Below are positions 17,723-26,769 of a DNA stretch of 64,000 nt, piece by piece. The stretch lies in assembly GCA_017964005.1 (NCBI GenBank), contig JAGCSR010000038.1, forward strand, positions 1-64,000. The letters are read 5' to 3'. Every line of letters starts with the position of its first letter. Within the stretch, counting starts at the first letter, position 1. Position numbers and translations under genes: made by a program. The DNA comes from Clostridiales bacterium (GTDB lineage Bacteria; Bacillota; Clostridia; Saccharofermentanales; Saccharofermentanaceae). The notes beneath the pieces are model-generated. The model made no database searches and was not told where the DNA came from. It saw only the letters and a program-made list of their open reading frames with translations.

Positions 17723-18155
17723 CCTGCTCAGGGTGTTTTGATTTGCTCTTACTCATAGTAATAAATGAGACAACAAAATGGATGATCGCCAATACAAAAG
17801 CAGGAATAGAGATGAAGAACCAGATAAGCTCAGCATCCAATCCTCTCAATACAAAGCTGTGATCATTCACATAGGATATCCCGCCGATGACAGCTGATAT
17901 TATCGCTGTTACCAGACAAACTAACGGTAAGACTATAGTTTGAGCATTTCCTTTGATCTTCGAAATCAGATAATATACAAGGTATGCAATCCCGTTTATC
18001 ACGAGCGGAACAGTTATAAATTCCAAAAGAAAACATGCCCCCGGTAATATATCAAACACAAAGACCATATAGGCTATCAAAACAGACAGCACCGCCATAA
18101 CTAATCCCAAAATCATAAATGATTTTGCGTGTGAATTTCGTTTTTCTTTTTCCAT
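17706..18155 (-). CDS. Four-helix integral membrane protein
   Basis: 149 residues with four predicted membrane helices and short charged ends (MEKEKRNSHAK at the N-terminus). No family recognised. The start is the ATG at 18155 after TAGGGAGTAGAGAA; a 58-residue upstream extension of the frame would run through the divergent promoter region and is rejected. Confidence 0.68.
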   Translation of the reverse strand: MEKEKRNSHAKSFMILGLVMAVLSVLIAYMVFVFDILPGACFLLEFITVPLVINGIAYLVYYLISKIKGNAQTIVLPLVCLVTAIISAVIGGISYVNDHSFVLRGLDAELIWFFISIPAFVLAIIHFVVSFITMSKSKSKHPEQVNTAP

Positions 18156-18242
18156 TTCTCTACTCCCTATATTCCACAATAGATTCCCTATTGTCCCCCA
18201 TGAACGATTGTTTATTTTATCGAAAAGCTGTCCCTCGAAAGG

Positions 18243-18281
18243 ATTATAACATATCGGGTGTTCTGCCGGGTGTGATATAAT
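18243..18281. promoter_or_regulatory. Divergent extended -10 promoters
   Basis: Minus strand TGTTATAATCC (TATAAT at 18243-18248) serves the 17706-18155 gene; plus strand TGTGATATAATC (TATAAT at 18276-18281) serves the 18309 gene. The two -10 boxes are only 27 bp apart, so the upstream promoter parts overlap and the genes may exclude or co-regulate each other. Confidence 0.6.
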
Positions 18282-18308
18282 CAAATGGTTGAAGAGGGGA
18301 ATCAGGAT

Positions 18309-19226
18309 ATGAGCAAGATCAAGAAACATCAGTGTCCTTCATGCGGCAGCCATCTTACCGTCAATAACGACAAGCAGATCTATTACTGCACATTCTGCGG
18401 GTCAACTTTCGATTACGAATATTTCAGAGAAGAACAGATGCATGAGTTGGGTGAGACATGTCTTTCCAGGGGAGAGTTTATGTCTGCGGTCGATGCGTTT
18501 AAGTTCATATTGAACAAGGACCCTCACGATTTCTTTGCTCTCAGGGGATTAATGCTTGCAGCTGCCAACTTAAAAAACATTGATGAACTTGACAGGATAA
18601 ATCAGACTAAATCTTTCTCTTACGATTCCGACATGGTCAAGGAAGCAGTTGAGGCTGCATCGGAAGAAGACAAGGAATACTTTAAGGAGTTTGCCAGGGT
18701 ATATTCCGAGAAAACTATACTGGCTGATGATATGAGGGAGATCAAATCTCTTGAGAAGGAGAAGAGTAAGATCATTACCGAAGCCAAGGCCACCAACTTA
18801 GACAGCGGAGACTTCTATTACTATTCCAAGTATGGCACGAAGCAATCTCCCCTCTTCATTTTTGTATTGTTCTGGGTGTTGACCTCTATGTGGCTCTATT
18901 TTGCGATTATGTGCATTGTTGGACTTTGTGATTCGATCGCTTCAGGTGACGATAATCAAGGACTATTCATCGGATTTGCGATCTTCTTCGGCATATTTGC
19001 TGTCGGATCTGCCGCGTATAACATGTTCGGTGTCTTCCCAAGGCTTAGGAAGCTGAACCTTTATAACGCATATAACAAAAGCCTCTATGCAGAAACAAAT
19101 ATGCTGGATGAGAGGATAAAATACCTTGAAGGGGAAGCAGAGAAGACCTCGGACGATATCAAGAGGTCCATCCATGAGTTTGTAAGAAAAGATAAGCAGA
19201 TAGTCAGAGATAAGAGATCGTCATGA
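18309..19226 (+). CDS. Zinc-ribbon, two-helix membrane protein
   Basis: 305 residues, function unknown. N-terminal zinc ribbon (Cys9, Cys12, Cys27, Cys30 in CPSCGS and CTFCGS), then an alpha-helical TPR-like stretch (ELGETCLSRGEFMSAVDAF and on), two membrane helices (about 178-205 and 218-240) and a C-terminal coiled coil. The start at 18309 follows GAGGGGAATCAGG. The next gene overlaps its stop by 4 nt (ATGA). Same general build as the 285, 1158 and 14608 products. Confidence 0.78.
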   Translation: MSKIKKHQCPSCGSHLTVNNDKQIYYCTFCGSTFDYEYFREEQMHELGETCLSRGEFMSAVDAFKFILNKDPHDFFALRGLMLAAANLKNIDELDRINQTKSFSYDSDMVKEAVEAASEEDKEYFKEFARVYSEKTILADDMREIKSLEKEKSKIITEAKATNLDSGDFYYYSKYGTKQSPLFIFVLFWVLTSMWLYFAIMCIVGLCDSIASGDDNQGLFIGFAIFFGIFAVGSAAYNMFGVFPRLRKLNLYNAYNKSLYAETNMLDERIKYLEGEAEKTSDDIKRSIHEFVRKDKQIVRDKRSS

Positions 19227-19795
19227 ATCCCGCATTAGAAAAAATGTATCTGTACCATTATTTTGATAAAAGATCCGGACCTTTCCTAAGCGTTACCGCG
19301 GTCCCTAAGGAAGAGGGGAACACCATCCTGGATCAGATGAAGCGCGAACGACCGGGTTCAATGTGCGCAAGAAGGGATGCGGACTATATCGCCAAGCGCC
19401 GGGCAACTGAAGCGATCCTTCGACAAGAGTTTACGGCAAAGGGCGGGATAGTCGAACTGGAATCGCCCTATTATATGGTCGTGGAACACAGCCCATGGCT
19501 CAGCACCTGGTATGAGCAGGGCGATTATATAAAGATACCGATCGAAGAATTCGATGTTCGCAAGATCTCGTTCACATACGGCGATTCGATGCCGACATTC
19601 AGCCCTAAAGTGAACGACGGCAAAGAATACCGCAAGCACGTATATACCTACGAAGAGATACTGAAGATAATCGACAAGTACGGCCTTCCGCAAGAGTGGA
19701 ATGACGACGGGAAACATGGCCCCGAAAGATATATAGAGGCACACGTTTGGTCAAAAGAGCCGATAGCATGTATAATTGGCAGAAGTAAGGATTAA
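19223..19795 (+). CDS. Conserved hypothetical protein
   Basis: 190 residues, soluble, no signal or membrane segment. No family recognised. Contains many aromatic residues (YYMVVEHSPWLSTWY, KHVYTYEEILKIIDKYGLP) and appears complete. Translationally coupled to the zinc-ribbon membrane gene by an ATGA overlap, so the products may work together. Confidence 0.6.
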   Translation: MNPALEKMYLYHYFDKRSGPFLSVTAVPKEEGNTILDQMKRERPGSMCARRDADYIAKRRATEAILRQEFTAKGGIVELESPYYMVVEHSPWLSTWYEQGDYIKIPIEEFDVRKISFTYGDSMPTFSPKVNDGKEYRKHVYTYEEILKIIDKYGLPQEWNDDGKHGPERYIEAHVWSKEPIACIIGRSKD

Positions 19796-19812
19796 CGTAT
19801 TGGGAGGACAAG

Positions 19813-20481
19813 ATGACTGAACAAATGGAACAGGCAATGTATGCCAGACACACCGTCAGAAAGTTCGAAGAAAAACCTTTATCTGAATCTGATAAAAGCA
19901 TCTTAAGTTCAAGAGTTGATGAACTGAACAAACAATTTGATCTGTCGATCGCATTGATCGAGAGTGAGAAGACACCAGTTAATTTCATGGGCAAAACTGT
20001 TTTGGGCGGAAAGGGTGTGTATTCATATTTTGTTCTGGCAGGCAACGACCGTGAAGGCATAGATGAACAACTGGGATATGCAGGTTCCGATCTCTGTCTT
20101 TGTGCTCAGATGAATGGTCTCAACACCTGGTGGATGGCAGGAACGTTTAACAGGAAATATGTCGAAGGTCTGGTCCCCGGCAAAAAGATCGTAAGCATTA
20201 TCGCTGTCGGCCACGGCAAGACACAGGGAGTCCCGCATAAGAGCAAGTCGGCAGATCAGGTCAGCAGTTACAAGGGCGAAGCTCCGGATTGGTTTGAGAA
20301 TGGTGTAAAGGCAGCTCTTCTGGCGCCGACCGCGCTTAACAAACAGTCTTTTACTATTGAAGGTAATGGTAATAAAGTAAGTCTGACGTATAAGAGCGGA
20401 CCTATGTCCGGGATAGACAAAGGGATCGTTAAGCACCATTTCGAACTTGGTGCAGGCAAAGAGAACTTTGAGTGGAGTTAA
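19813..20481 (+). CDS. Nitroreductase-family protein
   Basis: FMN-dependent nitroreductase fold of the putative TM1586-like subgroup: N-terminal MYARHTVRKFEEKPL (Arg contacts FMN phosphate), central GYAGSDLCLCAQMNGLNTWW, and C-terminal PTALNKQSFTIEG. 222 residues is full length. It likely reduces a quinone or nitro compound with NAD(P)H, substrate unknown. Strong site GGGAGGACAAG before the ATG; 16 nt before the FkbM methyltransferase gene, probably one transcript. Confidence 0.87.
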   Translation: MTEQMEQAMYARHTVRKFEEKPLSESDKSILSSRVDELNKQFDLSIALIESEKTPVNFMGKTVLGGKGVYSYFVLAGNDREGIDEQLGYAGSDLCLCAQMNGLNTWWMAGTFNRKYVEGLVPGKKIVSIIAVGHGKTQGVPHKSKSADQVSSYKGEAPDWFENGVKAALLAPTALNKQSFTIEGNGNKVSLTYKSGPMSGIDKGIVKHHFELGAGKENFEWS

Positions 20482-20497
20482 CGAGAGAGGGGAAGAA

Positions 20498-21673
20498 ATG
20501 AGTACATCTGAGAAAGAAAAGCGCGTTGAATACGGTTCTGACAGGACCGCTGATAAGCAAAAAGCTCTTAGAGAATCCGGTAATCTGAATGCCGGCTTTT
20601 TGGAGATTGCAAGAAACGTATATGCGCATCTTAACGATGAGATATCAAAGAAGATCTTCGAAGCTAAGATCCTGTATGCCGCCACCGGAGATGTAGGATA
20701 TATTACAGGGCTTGAGTCTAAGTACAGAACTCTGAACAGCGACATGCAGGTGTATGTTGAGAAGATTCAGAAAGGCTCGCACTGCCTGATATACGGAACA
20801 GGCAGGGGAGGACATTATCTTGCCGGAAGATTTAAGAGGTTCGGTGTGAAGGTTGATGCGTTCATTGACCCGGATGAGAGCAATGGCCCTGTTGATAGTG
20901 CGACCGGGATCAAGGTGATCTGCGAGAAAGAACTCCAAGAGAATAAAGCTCTTTATGGCGATAAGACTTTTGTTATTTCTTATTCGTCGAAGACTTTAGC
21001 CTATGAGGTCAGGAACCGTCTTGCCGAAGATATCGGAATAGATGAGAAGAATATCTGCATGGGAATCTATGACTGGCGCAATAACCAGAGCCAGTACTTC
21101 GATTTTTTCGAGGCGAAAGACAATGAAGTCTTTGTGGACTGCGGATGTTTTGACGGAGCTACCTGCTACAATTTCGCAGCCTGGTGCGGCGGAAAGGGTT
21201 TTGACCATATTTATTCTTTCGAAGCAGATCCTAAGAATTACGAGAAAAGCAAGGAGATCCTTGCGCCGCTCGGAAAATGCGATCTTTATCCTTATGGCAC
21301 AGCAGATACTAATAAGAAGGTATATTTTGCAGCAGATGCTTTTGAGACTTCCTGTATGATCAGCAAAGAAGAGGCGGAGAAGAGGAACTTCGAAGGTGTT
21401 GAGGAGATCGAGACGATAGCTCTTGATGATGTGCTTGAGGGCAAGAGGATCACATTCATAAAAATGGATATTGAAGGCGCGGAGTACGAAGCGTTGCTCG
21501 GTGCCCGAAAACTTATTATGGAGAACCGTCCGAGGATGGCAATTTCCGTCTACCACAAGTTTGAAGACTTTGTTACGTTAGCGGACCTCGTTCTTAAGAT
21601 GCATCCTGACTACCGGATCACATTCAGACACTATGGATTTGATGAGCTGGAAACGATCATGTATGTGGAATAA
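20498..21673 (+). CDS. FkbM-family methyltransferase
   Basis: 391 residues from the ATG at 20498 (GAGAGGGGAAGAA upstream). The middle has a nucleotide-binding-like GTGRGGHYLAGRF segment followed by the C-terminal FkbM (Methyltransf_21) domain: motif I FVDCGCFDGATCYNF, acidic SFEADPKNYEKS, and FIKMDIEGAEYEALLGA. FkbM enzymes usually O-methylate sugars or natural products. The extra N-terminal region resembles that of sugar-related FkbM proteins in Clostridia. Substrate unknown. Confidence 0.88.
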   Translation: MSTSEKEKRVEYGSDRTADKQKALRESGNLNAGFLEIARNVYAHLNDEISKKIFEAKILYAATGDVGYITGLESKYRTLNSDMQVYVEKIQKGSHCLIYGTGRGGHYLAGRFKRFGVKVDAFIDPDESNGPVDSATGIKVICEKELQENKALYGDKTFVISYSSKTLAYEVRNRLAEDIGIDEKNICMGIYDWRNNQSQYFDFFEAKDNEVFVDCGCFDGATCYNFAAWCGGKGFDHIYSFEADPKNYEKSKEILAPLGKCDLYPYGTADTNKKVYFAADAFETSCMISKEEAEKRNFEGVEEIETIALDDVLEGKRITFIKMDIEGAEYEALLGARKLIMENRPRMAISVYHKFEDFVTLADLVLKMHPDYRITFRHYGFDELETIMYVE

Positions 21674-21731
21674 ATGAAGAGCAATCGATTACTGCAAGCA
21701 CCCGGTTGATGTCAGGAAAGTATATGAGCAA

Positions 21732-22502
21732 ATGGAAGAACAGATAATAGCGAAGAATAAACAATACTGGGATGATCACGCTGATCTCTGGTTCGGGACG
21801 ACCGCTTTGCCTCAGTATGGAGTCAGATTTGTAACCGAAGATGATCTTCATTTCTTTGATGATGTTGAAGGGAAGAAGGTCCTGGAATTATGCTGCGGCA
21901 GCGGACATTCCCTGAGATATCTTGCACAAAGAGGTGCCGGTGAGCTCTGGGGCTTGGATCTGTCTCGAAAACAGTTGGACAATGCCGAGAACCTCCTGGC
22001 CGAAAGCGGCTGCAATTCCAGGCTCATCTGCGCGCCTATGGAAGCGGAGAGTGATATTCCCAAAGAATATTTTGACTATGTTTTCTCGATATACGGTATA
22101 GGCTGGACTACGGATCTTGAAGGTACATTAAAAAGGATCGCATCGTACCTCAAAAAAGACGGTATCTTCATATTCAGCTGGGGTCATCCTCTTCATTACT
22201 GTGTCGGTAAATCGTATGAGACCGGAGAAGATGTCGTCGATAACGGGGCATTGGTCTTCTCGCGCAGCTACTTCGATGAGTCTTATCTTAAGATGCCGGT
22301 TCACGACACGACGGTGACCTTCGCGAACAGGAAGATCTCAACGTATGTTAATGCACTGTATGAAGCCGGATTTATTATCGAGAAAATGGTAGAGCAAACC
22401 GATGATCAGTCTTTATCAGATACTGAAGATAACAGCGCCAAGGCGCAAAAAGCGAGAATGGTACCGCTTTCAATGTGTTTTAAGTGCAGAAAGCTATGGT
22501 GA
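21732..22502 (+). CDS. Class I SAM-dependent methyltransferase
   Basis: 256 residues, Methyltransf_11/25-like: motif I VLELCCGSGHSLRYLA (49-64), motif II-like ELWGLDLSRKQL, and motif post-I YVFSIYGIGWTTDLEGTL. Typical of small-molecule methyltransferases in Firmicutes. Target not recognisable. Weak ribosome-binding site AGGAAAG at 12 nt. An AraC/GyrI regulator starts 81 nt downstream on the same strand. Confidence 0.86.
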   Translation: MEEQIIAKNKQYWDDHADLWFGTTALPQYGVRFVTEDDLHFFDDVEGKKVLELCCGSGHSLRYLAQRGAGELWGLDLSRKQLDNAENLLAESGCNSRLICAPMEAESDIPKEYFDYVFSIYGIGWTTDLEGTLKRIASYLKKDGIFIFSWGHPLHYCVGKSYETGEDVVDNGALVFSRSYFDESYLKMPVHDTTVTFANRKISTYVNALYEAGFIIEKMVEQTDDQSLSDTEDNSAKAQKARMVPLSMCFKCRKLW

Positions 22503-22583
22503 CCTGACAAAACTCCGCAAACGCGGAAATGTACCTTTTACCGTTCTTGTCCATAATGAACGTGTAAGAAGGAGGACAAAAGC

Positions 22584-23474
22584 ATGGAATGGATCGAAGC
22601 ATTACAAAAAGCCATCACATACATGGAAGATCATCTTCTCGAGGAGATCAACTATGAAGACGTAGCAAAACAGGTGCACACGTCGAGCTACGAATTTCAC
22701 AGGGCTTTCAGTTTTGTGACCGGCTTAACGGCCAATGCGTATATCCGGAACCGCCGCTTATCTCTGGCGGGAAGAGAGCTCGTTGAGACCGATGCGAAGA
22801 TCACGGATCTGGCATTGAAATACGGCTACGAGACACCGGAAAGCTTTACCAAAGCCTTCACAAGATTTCATGGTGTCGCACCGAAGACGGCCAGAGAAGA
22901 AGCCGGCAAACTTGTGCTTTTCAATCCGATTACGATTACATTATCTGTGAAAGGTGGTAAGAGTATGGATTACCGTATAGTTCAAACAAAAGAAAAGAAG
23001 TTTCTCGCACTGGAAAGAGAGTTCAGCAACGCGATCATTAACGATGAAGCCAACCACGATGTTGCTGACTTTTGGGGCGAGGTCAACAGCAATGAGATGC
23101 TGTCTCCCATCTGGATGCTGAGGGAGGATGGAAAGCGCGACCTCTATGGTCTTTGCAGTCCTACAAAAGAAGGACAGGACACCTTCGAGTACGGCATCGG
23201 CATCATCATCGACGAGGACACCAAGGAGTTCGATCAGGCAGATCTCGAACAGAAAGGCTTCCGCATCTGGGACGTTAATCCCGGTACCTATGTTGTCTTT
23301 GATTGTGTAGGAGAAGACGGTGACTGCATCGCGAAGACCTGGGTAAAGTTCTATAAGGAGTTCCTGCCTCAGATGGGTTATGAGGCATCCGAAGAGACGG
23401 ACTATGAACTTTACTTCGATGGCACAAGACCGGATATATTCTGTGAATTGTGGATTCCGATCAGGAAGAAATAA
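22584..23474 (+). CDS. AraC-family regulator with GyrI-like effector domain
   Basis: 296 residues. Residues 1-110 hold two AraC helix-turn-helix motifs (YEDVAKQVHTSSYEFHRAFS and ITDLALKYGYETPESFTKAF). Residues about 130-296 are a GyrI/BmrR-like effector domain that binds hydrophobic small molecules (YVVFDCVGEDGDC, ELWIPIRKK at the end). Such regulators respond to drugs or metabolites. AGAAGGAGGACAAAAGC gives a strong start. A paralogue with the same layout is at 43592-44476. The target is unclear; the upstream methyltransferase is a candidate. Confidence 0.9.
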   Translation: MEWIEALQKAITYMEDHLLEEINYEDVAKQVHTSSYEFHRAFSFVTGLTANAYIRNRRLSLAGRELVETDAKITDLALKYGYETPESFTKAFTRFHGVAPKTAREEAGKLVLFNPITITLSVKGGKSMDYRIVQTKEKKFLALEREFSNAIINDEANHDVADFWGEVNSNEMLSPIWMLREDGKRDLYGLCSPTKEGQDTFEYGIGIIIDEDTKEFDQADLEQKGFRIWDVNPGTYVVFDCVGEDGDCIAKTWVKFYKEFLPQMGYEASEETDYELYFDGTRPDIFCELWIPIRKK

Positions 23475-23503
23475 GCTGATCTTAACTTCAGACAAAACAT
23501 CAG

Positions 23504-23541
23504 ATACCGCTCGACCTGTCAAGGCCGGGCGGTATTTCCTT
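23504..23541 (+). terminator. Intrinsic terminator after AraC/GyrI gene
   Basis: ATACCGC, CG and CCT pair with AGG, CG and GCGGTAT around GTCA, followed by TTCCTTT. It begins 29 nt after the regulator's stop codon. Confidence 0.8.
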
Positions 23542-23629
23542 TATGGTATGATTCGGGTGATAACAGGAAGGGGCGCAATTGTGAAAAATCGATTGACAAA
23601 AGCTGGCGCAAATGTGAAAATCATCACAA

Positions 23630-23920
23630 AGAATAGTTGCTCAATGTCTCAGAGCAAACGGAAACAAGGCGTTTTTCTATAAATCAGTCAGTAAAGAAAC
23701 AAAAAAGACTGAGATGGAAATTGATTTTCTCATCCGCAAAGGCGGCAAGATCACTCCCGTTGAGGTTAAATCCGGTGATCATAAGAGCATTAAGTCTATT
23801 ACCAAATTTATGGATTCGTTTGGAAACCGCATCGGAAAGGGTATAATCTTACACCATGGTGAGATAAAGAAGGAAGACAATATGCTATGGCTTCCATATT
23901 ACACGGCTTCAGTAATATAG
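23630..23920 (+). pseudogene. 5'-truncated DUF4143 ATPase remnant
   Basis: The frame from about 23633 reads IVAQCLRANGNKAFFYKS, then EMEIDFLIRKGGKITPVEVKS and ends LPYYTASVI. This is the C-terminal nuclease-like part of the DUF4143 ATPase family (EIDF...PVEVKS motif). The ATPase core and winged-helix region are missing; upstream sequence contains no matching part. It is a remnant, not the missing piece of the intact 13317-14531 gene. Any short ATG-initiated product from here would lack a function I can predict. Confidence 0.7.
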
Positions 23921-23942
23921 AGTTAGAAAAACGGAGAATAAT

Positions 23943-24620
23943 ATGGAACTTAAGAAACTGTCTGATCACATATGGTATATGCCTTTCGAGGAAGAGAGGG
24001 ACCGCCCGAACCTCGGGTATGTCAAGGGCGATAAAATGAGCCTTGCGATCGATGCGGGCCACTCGGAGGCGCACATCAGGGAGTTTTACGATCTTCTCCA
24101 AAAGGAAGGGCTGCCGCTTCCTTCGCTTACGGTCATTACCCATTGGCACTGGGATCATACTTTCGCGATGCACGCCGTAACAGGACTTACAATGGCAAAC
24201 AAAAAAACGAACGGGCATCTTCTGGAATGCATGAAGAAGATAGAGGAGAATGGGCCGGATGCGTTCCTGAATATTCACGACAGTATCCGGATCGAATATG
24301 CAGGCGGCCAAGAAATGATAGTTGTTCCTGCTGATATTGTTGTCGAGGGAGACATATCGATCGATCTTGGCGGTTGCACGGTCAAGCTTATTCAGACGCA
24401 GGCGCCTCACACTGACGATTCAACACTTGTTTATGTGTGCGAAGACAAGACTCTCTTCATCGGAGATGCCGCCTGCTCGGATTTCCAAAACGGGATCAAA
24501 GATATGAATCTGGCCGAAGCCCTTGCCGACAAGATCCGTTCGATAGACCCAGTCACTTGTGTTGAGGGCCACTGGCAGCCTGAAGCGACAGAAAACACGC
24601 TGGCGGATCTTATGATCTGA
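23943..24620 (+). CDS. Metallo-beta-lactamase-fold hydrolase
   Basis: 225 residues with the THWHWDH (about 61-67) zinc motif, further metal-ligand segments around APHTDDS and FIGDAACSD, and a final GHWQ His. This fits the hydrolase branch of the MBL superfamily (glyoxalase II-like, lactonases and others). Substrate not inferable. ACGGAGAATAAT precedes the ATG. Confidence 0.88.
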   Translation: MELKKLSDHIWYMPFEEERDRPNLGYVKGDKMSLAIDAGHSEAHIREFYDLLQKEGLPLPSLTVITHWHWDHTFAMHAVTGLTMANKKTNGHLLECMKKIEENGPDAFLNIHDSIRIEYAGGQEMIVVPADIVVEGDISIDLGGCTVKLIQTQAPHTDDSTLVYVCEDKTLFIGDAACSDFQNGIKDMNLAEALADKIRSIDPVTCVEGHWQPEATENTLADLMI

Positions 24621-24702
24621 GACTATAGAGCAGAAGATCATCAGGCAAACTGACTATGAGTGTTTTCGATGACGTTAATAAATGGGAGAAAGAGGCAGGC
24701 GT

Positions 24703-25410
24703 ATGATGAAGTTGGAAGATCTTTTTTTGTTTGTACCGAGTAATGCGGTTTGTCGTAAGATAATTATTCAGAAATATCCATCAGGTGTTGAGAGCCGATG
24801 GGACATTTTTTACGACGAACATAATAATGAGGTTTGTAATTTCTGCACTTCAGATATATTAGAAGATGAAAGGATCAATACGTCCACGTTAAGAAGCTCT
24901 CCGGACTTTGTTGAAACGTCATATATTTATAATGCCGATGGAACGATCGCATCCAGAACAGTCCGTTCCTGGGATACTGTCATGACATATCGATTCGAAT
25001 ACGAGGATAAGAAGGTTATTCGTGAGAGTCTTGATGAGACTACTGTCATCGTTTACGAGAATGATGATCATGGAAACCCGGTAAAAGAACATCATTATGT
25101 TGACGGAACGTTTCTCCATACAGATGATAACGAATATACATATGACGATAAAGGTCGGATCACCCATAAGATCAACAAGAACAGGATGTGGACAGAGCAC
25201 GTTACCCAAACCTGGTACGAATATGATGAGCGGGGTAACGTTACAGGCATCAGAAAATTGATTGGAGAAGCGACCTCGCCGTCTTATCAGAAATTCTTCT
25301 ATGATGAAGATGATCGTATGGTTAAAGAGGAATACTACCTGGGTAATGGCAAGCTTTTAAGTGATACGTTTTATGAGTATGAGACAGTGGACATGACATT
25401 AGCCGAATAA
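24703..25410 (+). CDS. YD-repeat-like hypothetical protein
   Basis: 235 residues from the ATG at 24703 (AGAGGCAGGCGT upstream). It contains several loose repeats of the YD/RHS kind: TSYIYNADGTIASRTVRS, NEYTYDDKGRITHK, TWYEYDERGNVTGIRK, KFFYDEDDRMVKEEYY. No signal peptide, so it is probably cytosolic, unlike most RHS toxins. Function unknown; it could be a solitary RHS-like remnant or an orphan immunity-type protein. Confidence 0.65.
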   Translation: MMKLEDLFLFVPSNAVCRKIIIQKYPSGVESRWDIFYDEHNNEVCNFCTSDILEDERINTSTLRSSPDFVETSYIYNADGTIASRTVRSWDTVMTYRFEYEDKKVIRESLDETTVIVYENDDHGNPVKEHHYVDGTFLHTDDNEYTYDDKGRITHKINKNRMWTEHVTQTWYEYDERGNVTGIRKLIGEATSPSYQKFFYDEDDRMVKEEYYLGNGKLLSDTFYEYETVDMTLAE

Positions 25411-25423
25411 GTTGCCGTTGTAA

Positions 25424-25452
25424 AGGAAATCCCGCCTGTCAATCCTGCGGGA
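25424..25452 (-). terminator. Terminator overlapping lipoprotein stop
   Basis: On the minus strand TCCCGC pairs with GCGGGA (25430-25435 with 25447-25452) and continues TTTCC. The stem includes the last codons of the 25439-26575 gene. Confidence 0.55.
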
Positions 25453-26575
25453 GCAGGTCGTTGAATTCACACCTTATGAACAGGGCAACATACTGATATC
25501 TCGGATTGGGGATCTTATCGTATTCGTACCAGTCGTAGGGCTGTATCTTAAGGTCTTTATCGTATTTCATGTCAACGTTAGCGCCGAAGTCGCCGCCGAA
25601 GAGAAGTACATCGCATTTCTTTGCAGGTTCGGTGTGGTAGTCCTGATATGTGAACTTCCCGTCGAGCATATCTTTCCAGCCGGAATACAGCTGATCGTAA
25701 ACGGCCTGATCGAGCCCCAATTCATCAGCCGTCTTCTCCGTCATGTCCTCGTAGGTTATAAGCCTTCTTGTCTCTTCTGCTGCGGGCTTATCCGACTCGA
25801 TGCACATGAGGTTGTACCAGTAAAGAGAACCGACGGAAGCTTTCTTTATCGAATCGTAATCTGTATCTTTCGTCACATCGCCGGGATGGTCGGCGTCGAA
25901 AAACACAAACCCTTCATCCGCCTTCCTGTTCAGGATGCAGCCGGTGATATATTCGTCGGTCAGGTCTTTATTGCAAAAAACATTGAACTCCATCTCGACC
26001 GTATCGGCATCTTCAAATTCCAATGGGAACTTTATCTCCCGCATCTCATCGTAATGTCGCTTGCCTTTGGATTCGCTGTAAAGATCGTACCCGCCATCCT
26101 CATTCTCGAAAGCGATGAAATCGTTGCCGTCGATTCTGGACCCAAGCGGAAAATTCTTCGACCACCCGCCAACGGGCTTAAGGTATCCGTTCTCGAACAG
26201 CTTATCCGGATCCGCTTCTTTGAAGTCGTATACCGCAAGAAAATAGGCTTGCAATTTTCCTGCAATACCGCCGGAAACATGCTGCGCGTCGTATCTTATC
26301 TTATAGATCCCGCCGGGCTTAACATCACAAAGTCCGTCAGGGTCGTATGACAAAGGTTTCTCGGCATTAAGGGGATAGAGATACAGCTTGCCGTCGCGGG
26401 CCTTATATGCGATGAAATTATCGGTCTGGCCTTCCTCGGTCCAATAATTGAAGCCGTCCGCGAAGTCATCGGATTTGTTGATGTAGGGTTTGCCACTCTT
26501 AATCCCTTTGCTGCACGAACACATGGACAGAACGATTGTTACTGTCAATACAATAACTATGACTTTTCGTATCAT
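25439..26575 (-). CDS. Secreted lipoprotein of unknown function
   Basis: 378 residues with a signal peptide and lipobox LSMCSC, so probably membrane-anchored outside the cell. The mature part is acidic and aromatic, with repeated short strand-like blocks such as NFIAYKARDGKLYLYPLNAEKP and DFIAFENEDGGYDLYSES, which suggest two similar sub-domains. No enzyme motif or family recognised. GGGGGAATAAGAGATA precedes the ATG. Confidence 0.7.
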   Translation of the reverse strand: MIRKVIVIVLTVTIVLSMCSCSKGIKSGKPYINKSDDFADGFNYWTEEGQTDNFIAYKARDGKLYLYPLNAEKPLSYDPDGLCDVKPGGIYKIRYDAQHVSGGIAGKLQAYFLAVYDFKEADPDKLFENGYLKPVGGWSKNFPLGSRIDGNDFIAFENEDGGYDLYSESKGKRHYDEMREIKFPLEFEDADTVEMEFNVFCNKDLTDEYITGCILNRKADEGFVFFDADHPGDVTKDTDYDSIKKASVGSLYWYNLMCIESDKPAAEETRRLITYEDMTEKTADELGLDQAVYDQLYSGWKDMLDGKFTYQDYHTEPAKKCDVLLFGGDFGANVDMKYDKDLKIQPYDWYEYDKIPNPRYQYVALFIRCEFNDLLPQD

Positions 26576-26721
26576 TATCTCTTATTCCCCCGCCCCGAAA
26601 ACAAATTGTTTTTTGTTTCCACTTAAAGGTTAACACTTCCATTCCGTATTCAACAGGGGACAAACTCTGACAGAATTACAGTCAAAGTATGGATTTTTGA
26701 GGACAGCTTTTGCGGCTGTGC

Positions 26722-26727
26722 TATAAT
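26722..26727 (+). promoter_or_regulatory. Extended -10 promoter for 26770 lipoprotein
   Basis: GCTGTGCTATAATCGAACTG: a TGnTATAAT extended -10 followed by the same CGAACTG block as the 35795 promoter. It lies 43 nt before the start codon. Confidence 0.6.
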
Positions 26728-26769
26728 CGAACTGTTTGATTCGAACTTCATAGGGGGATCGATAAGCCA

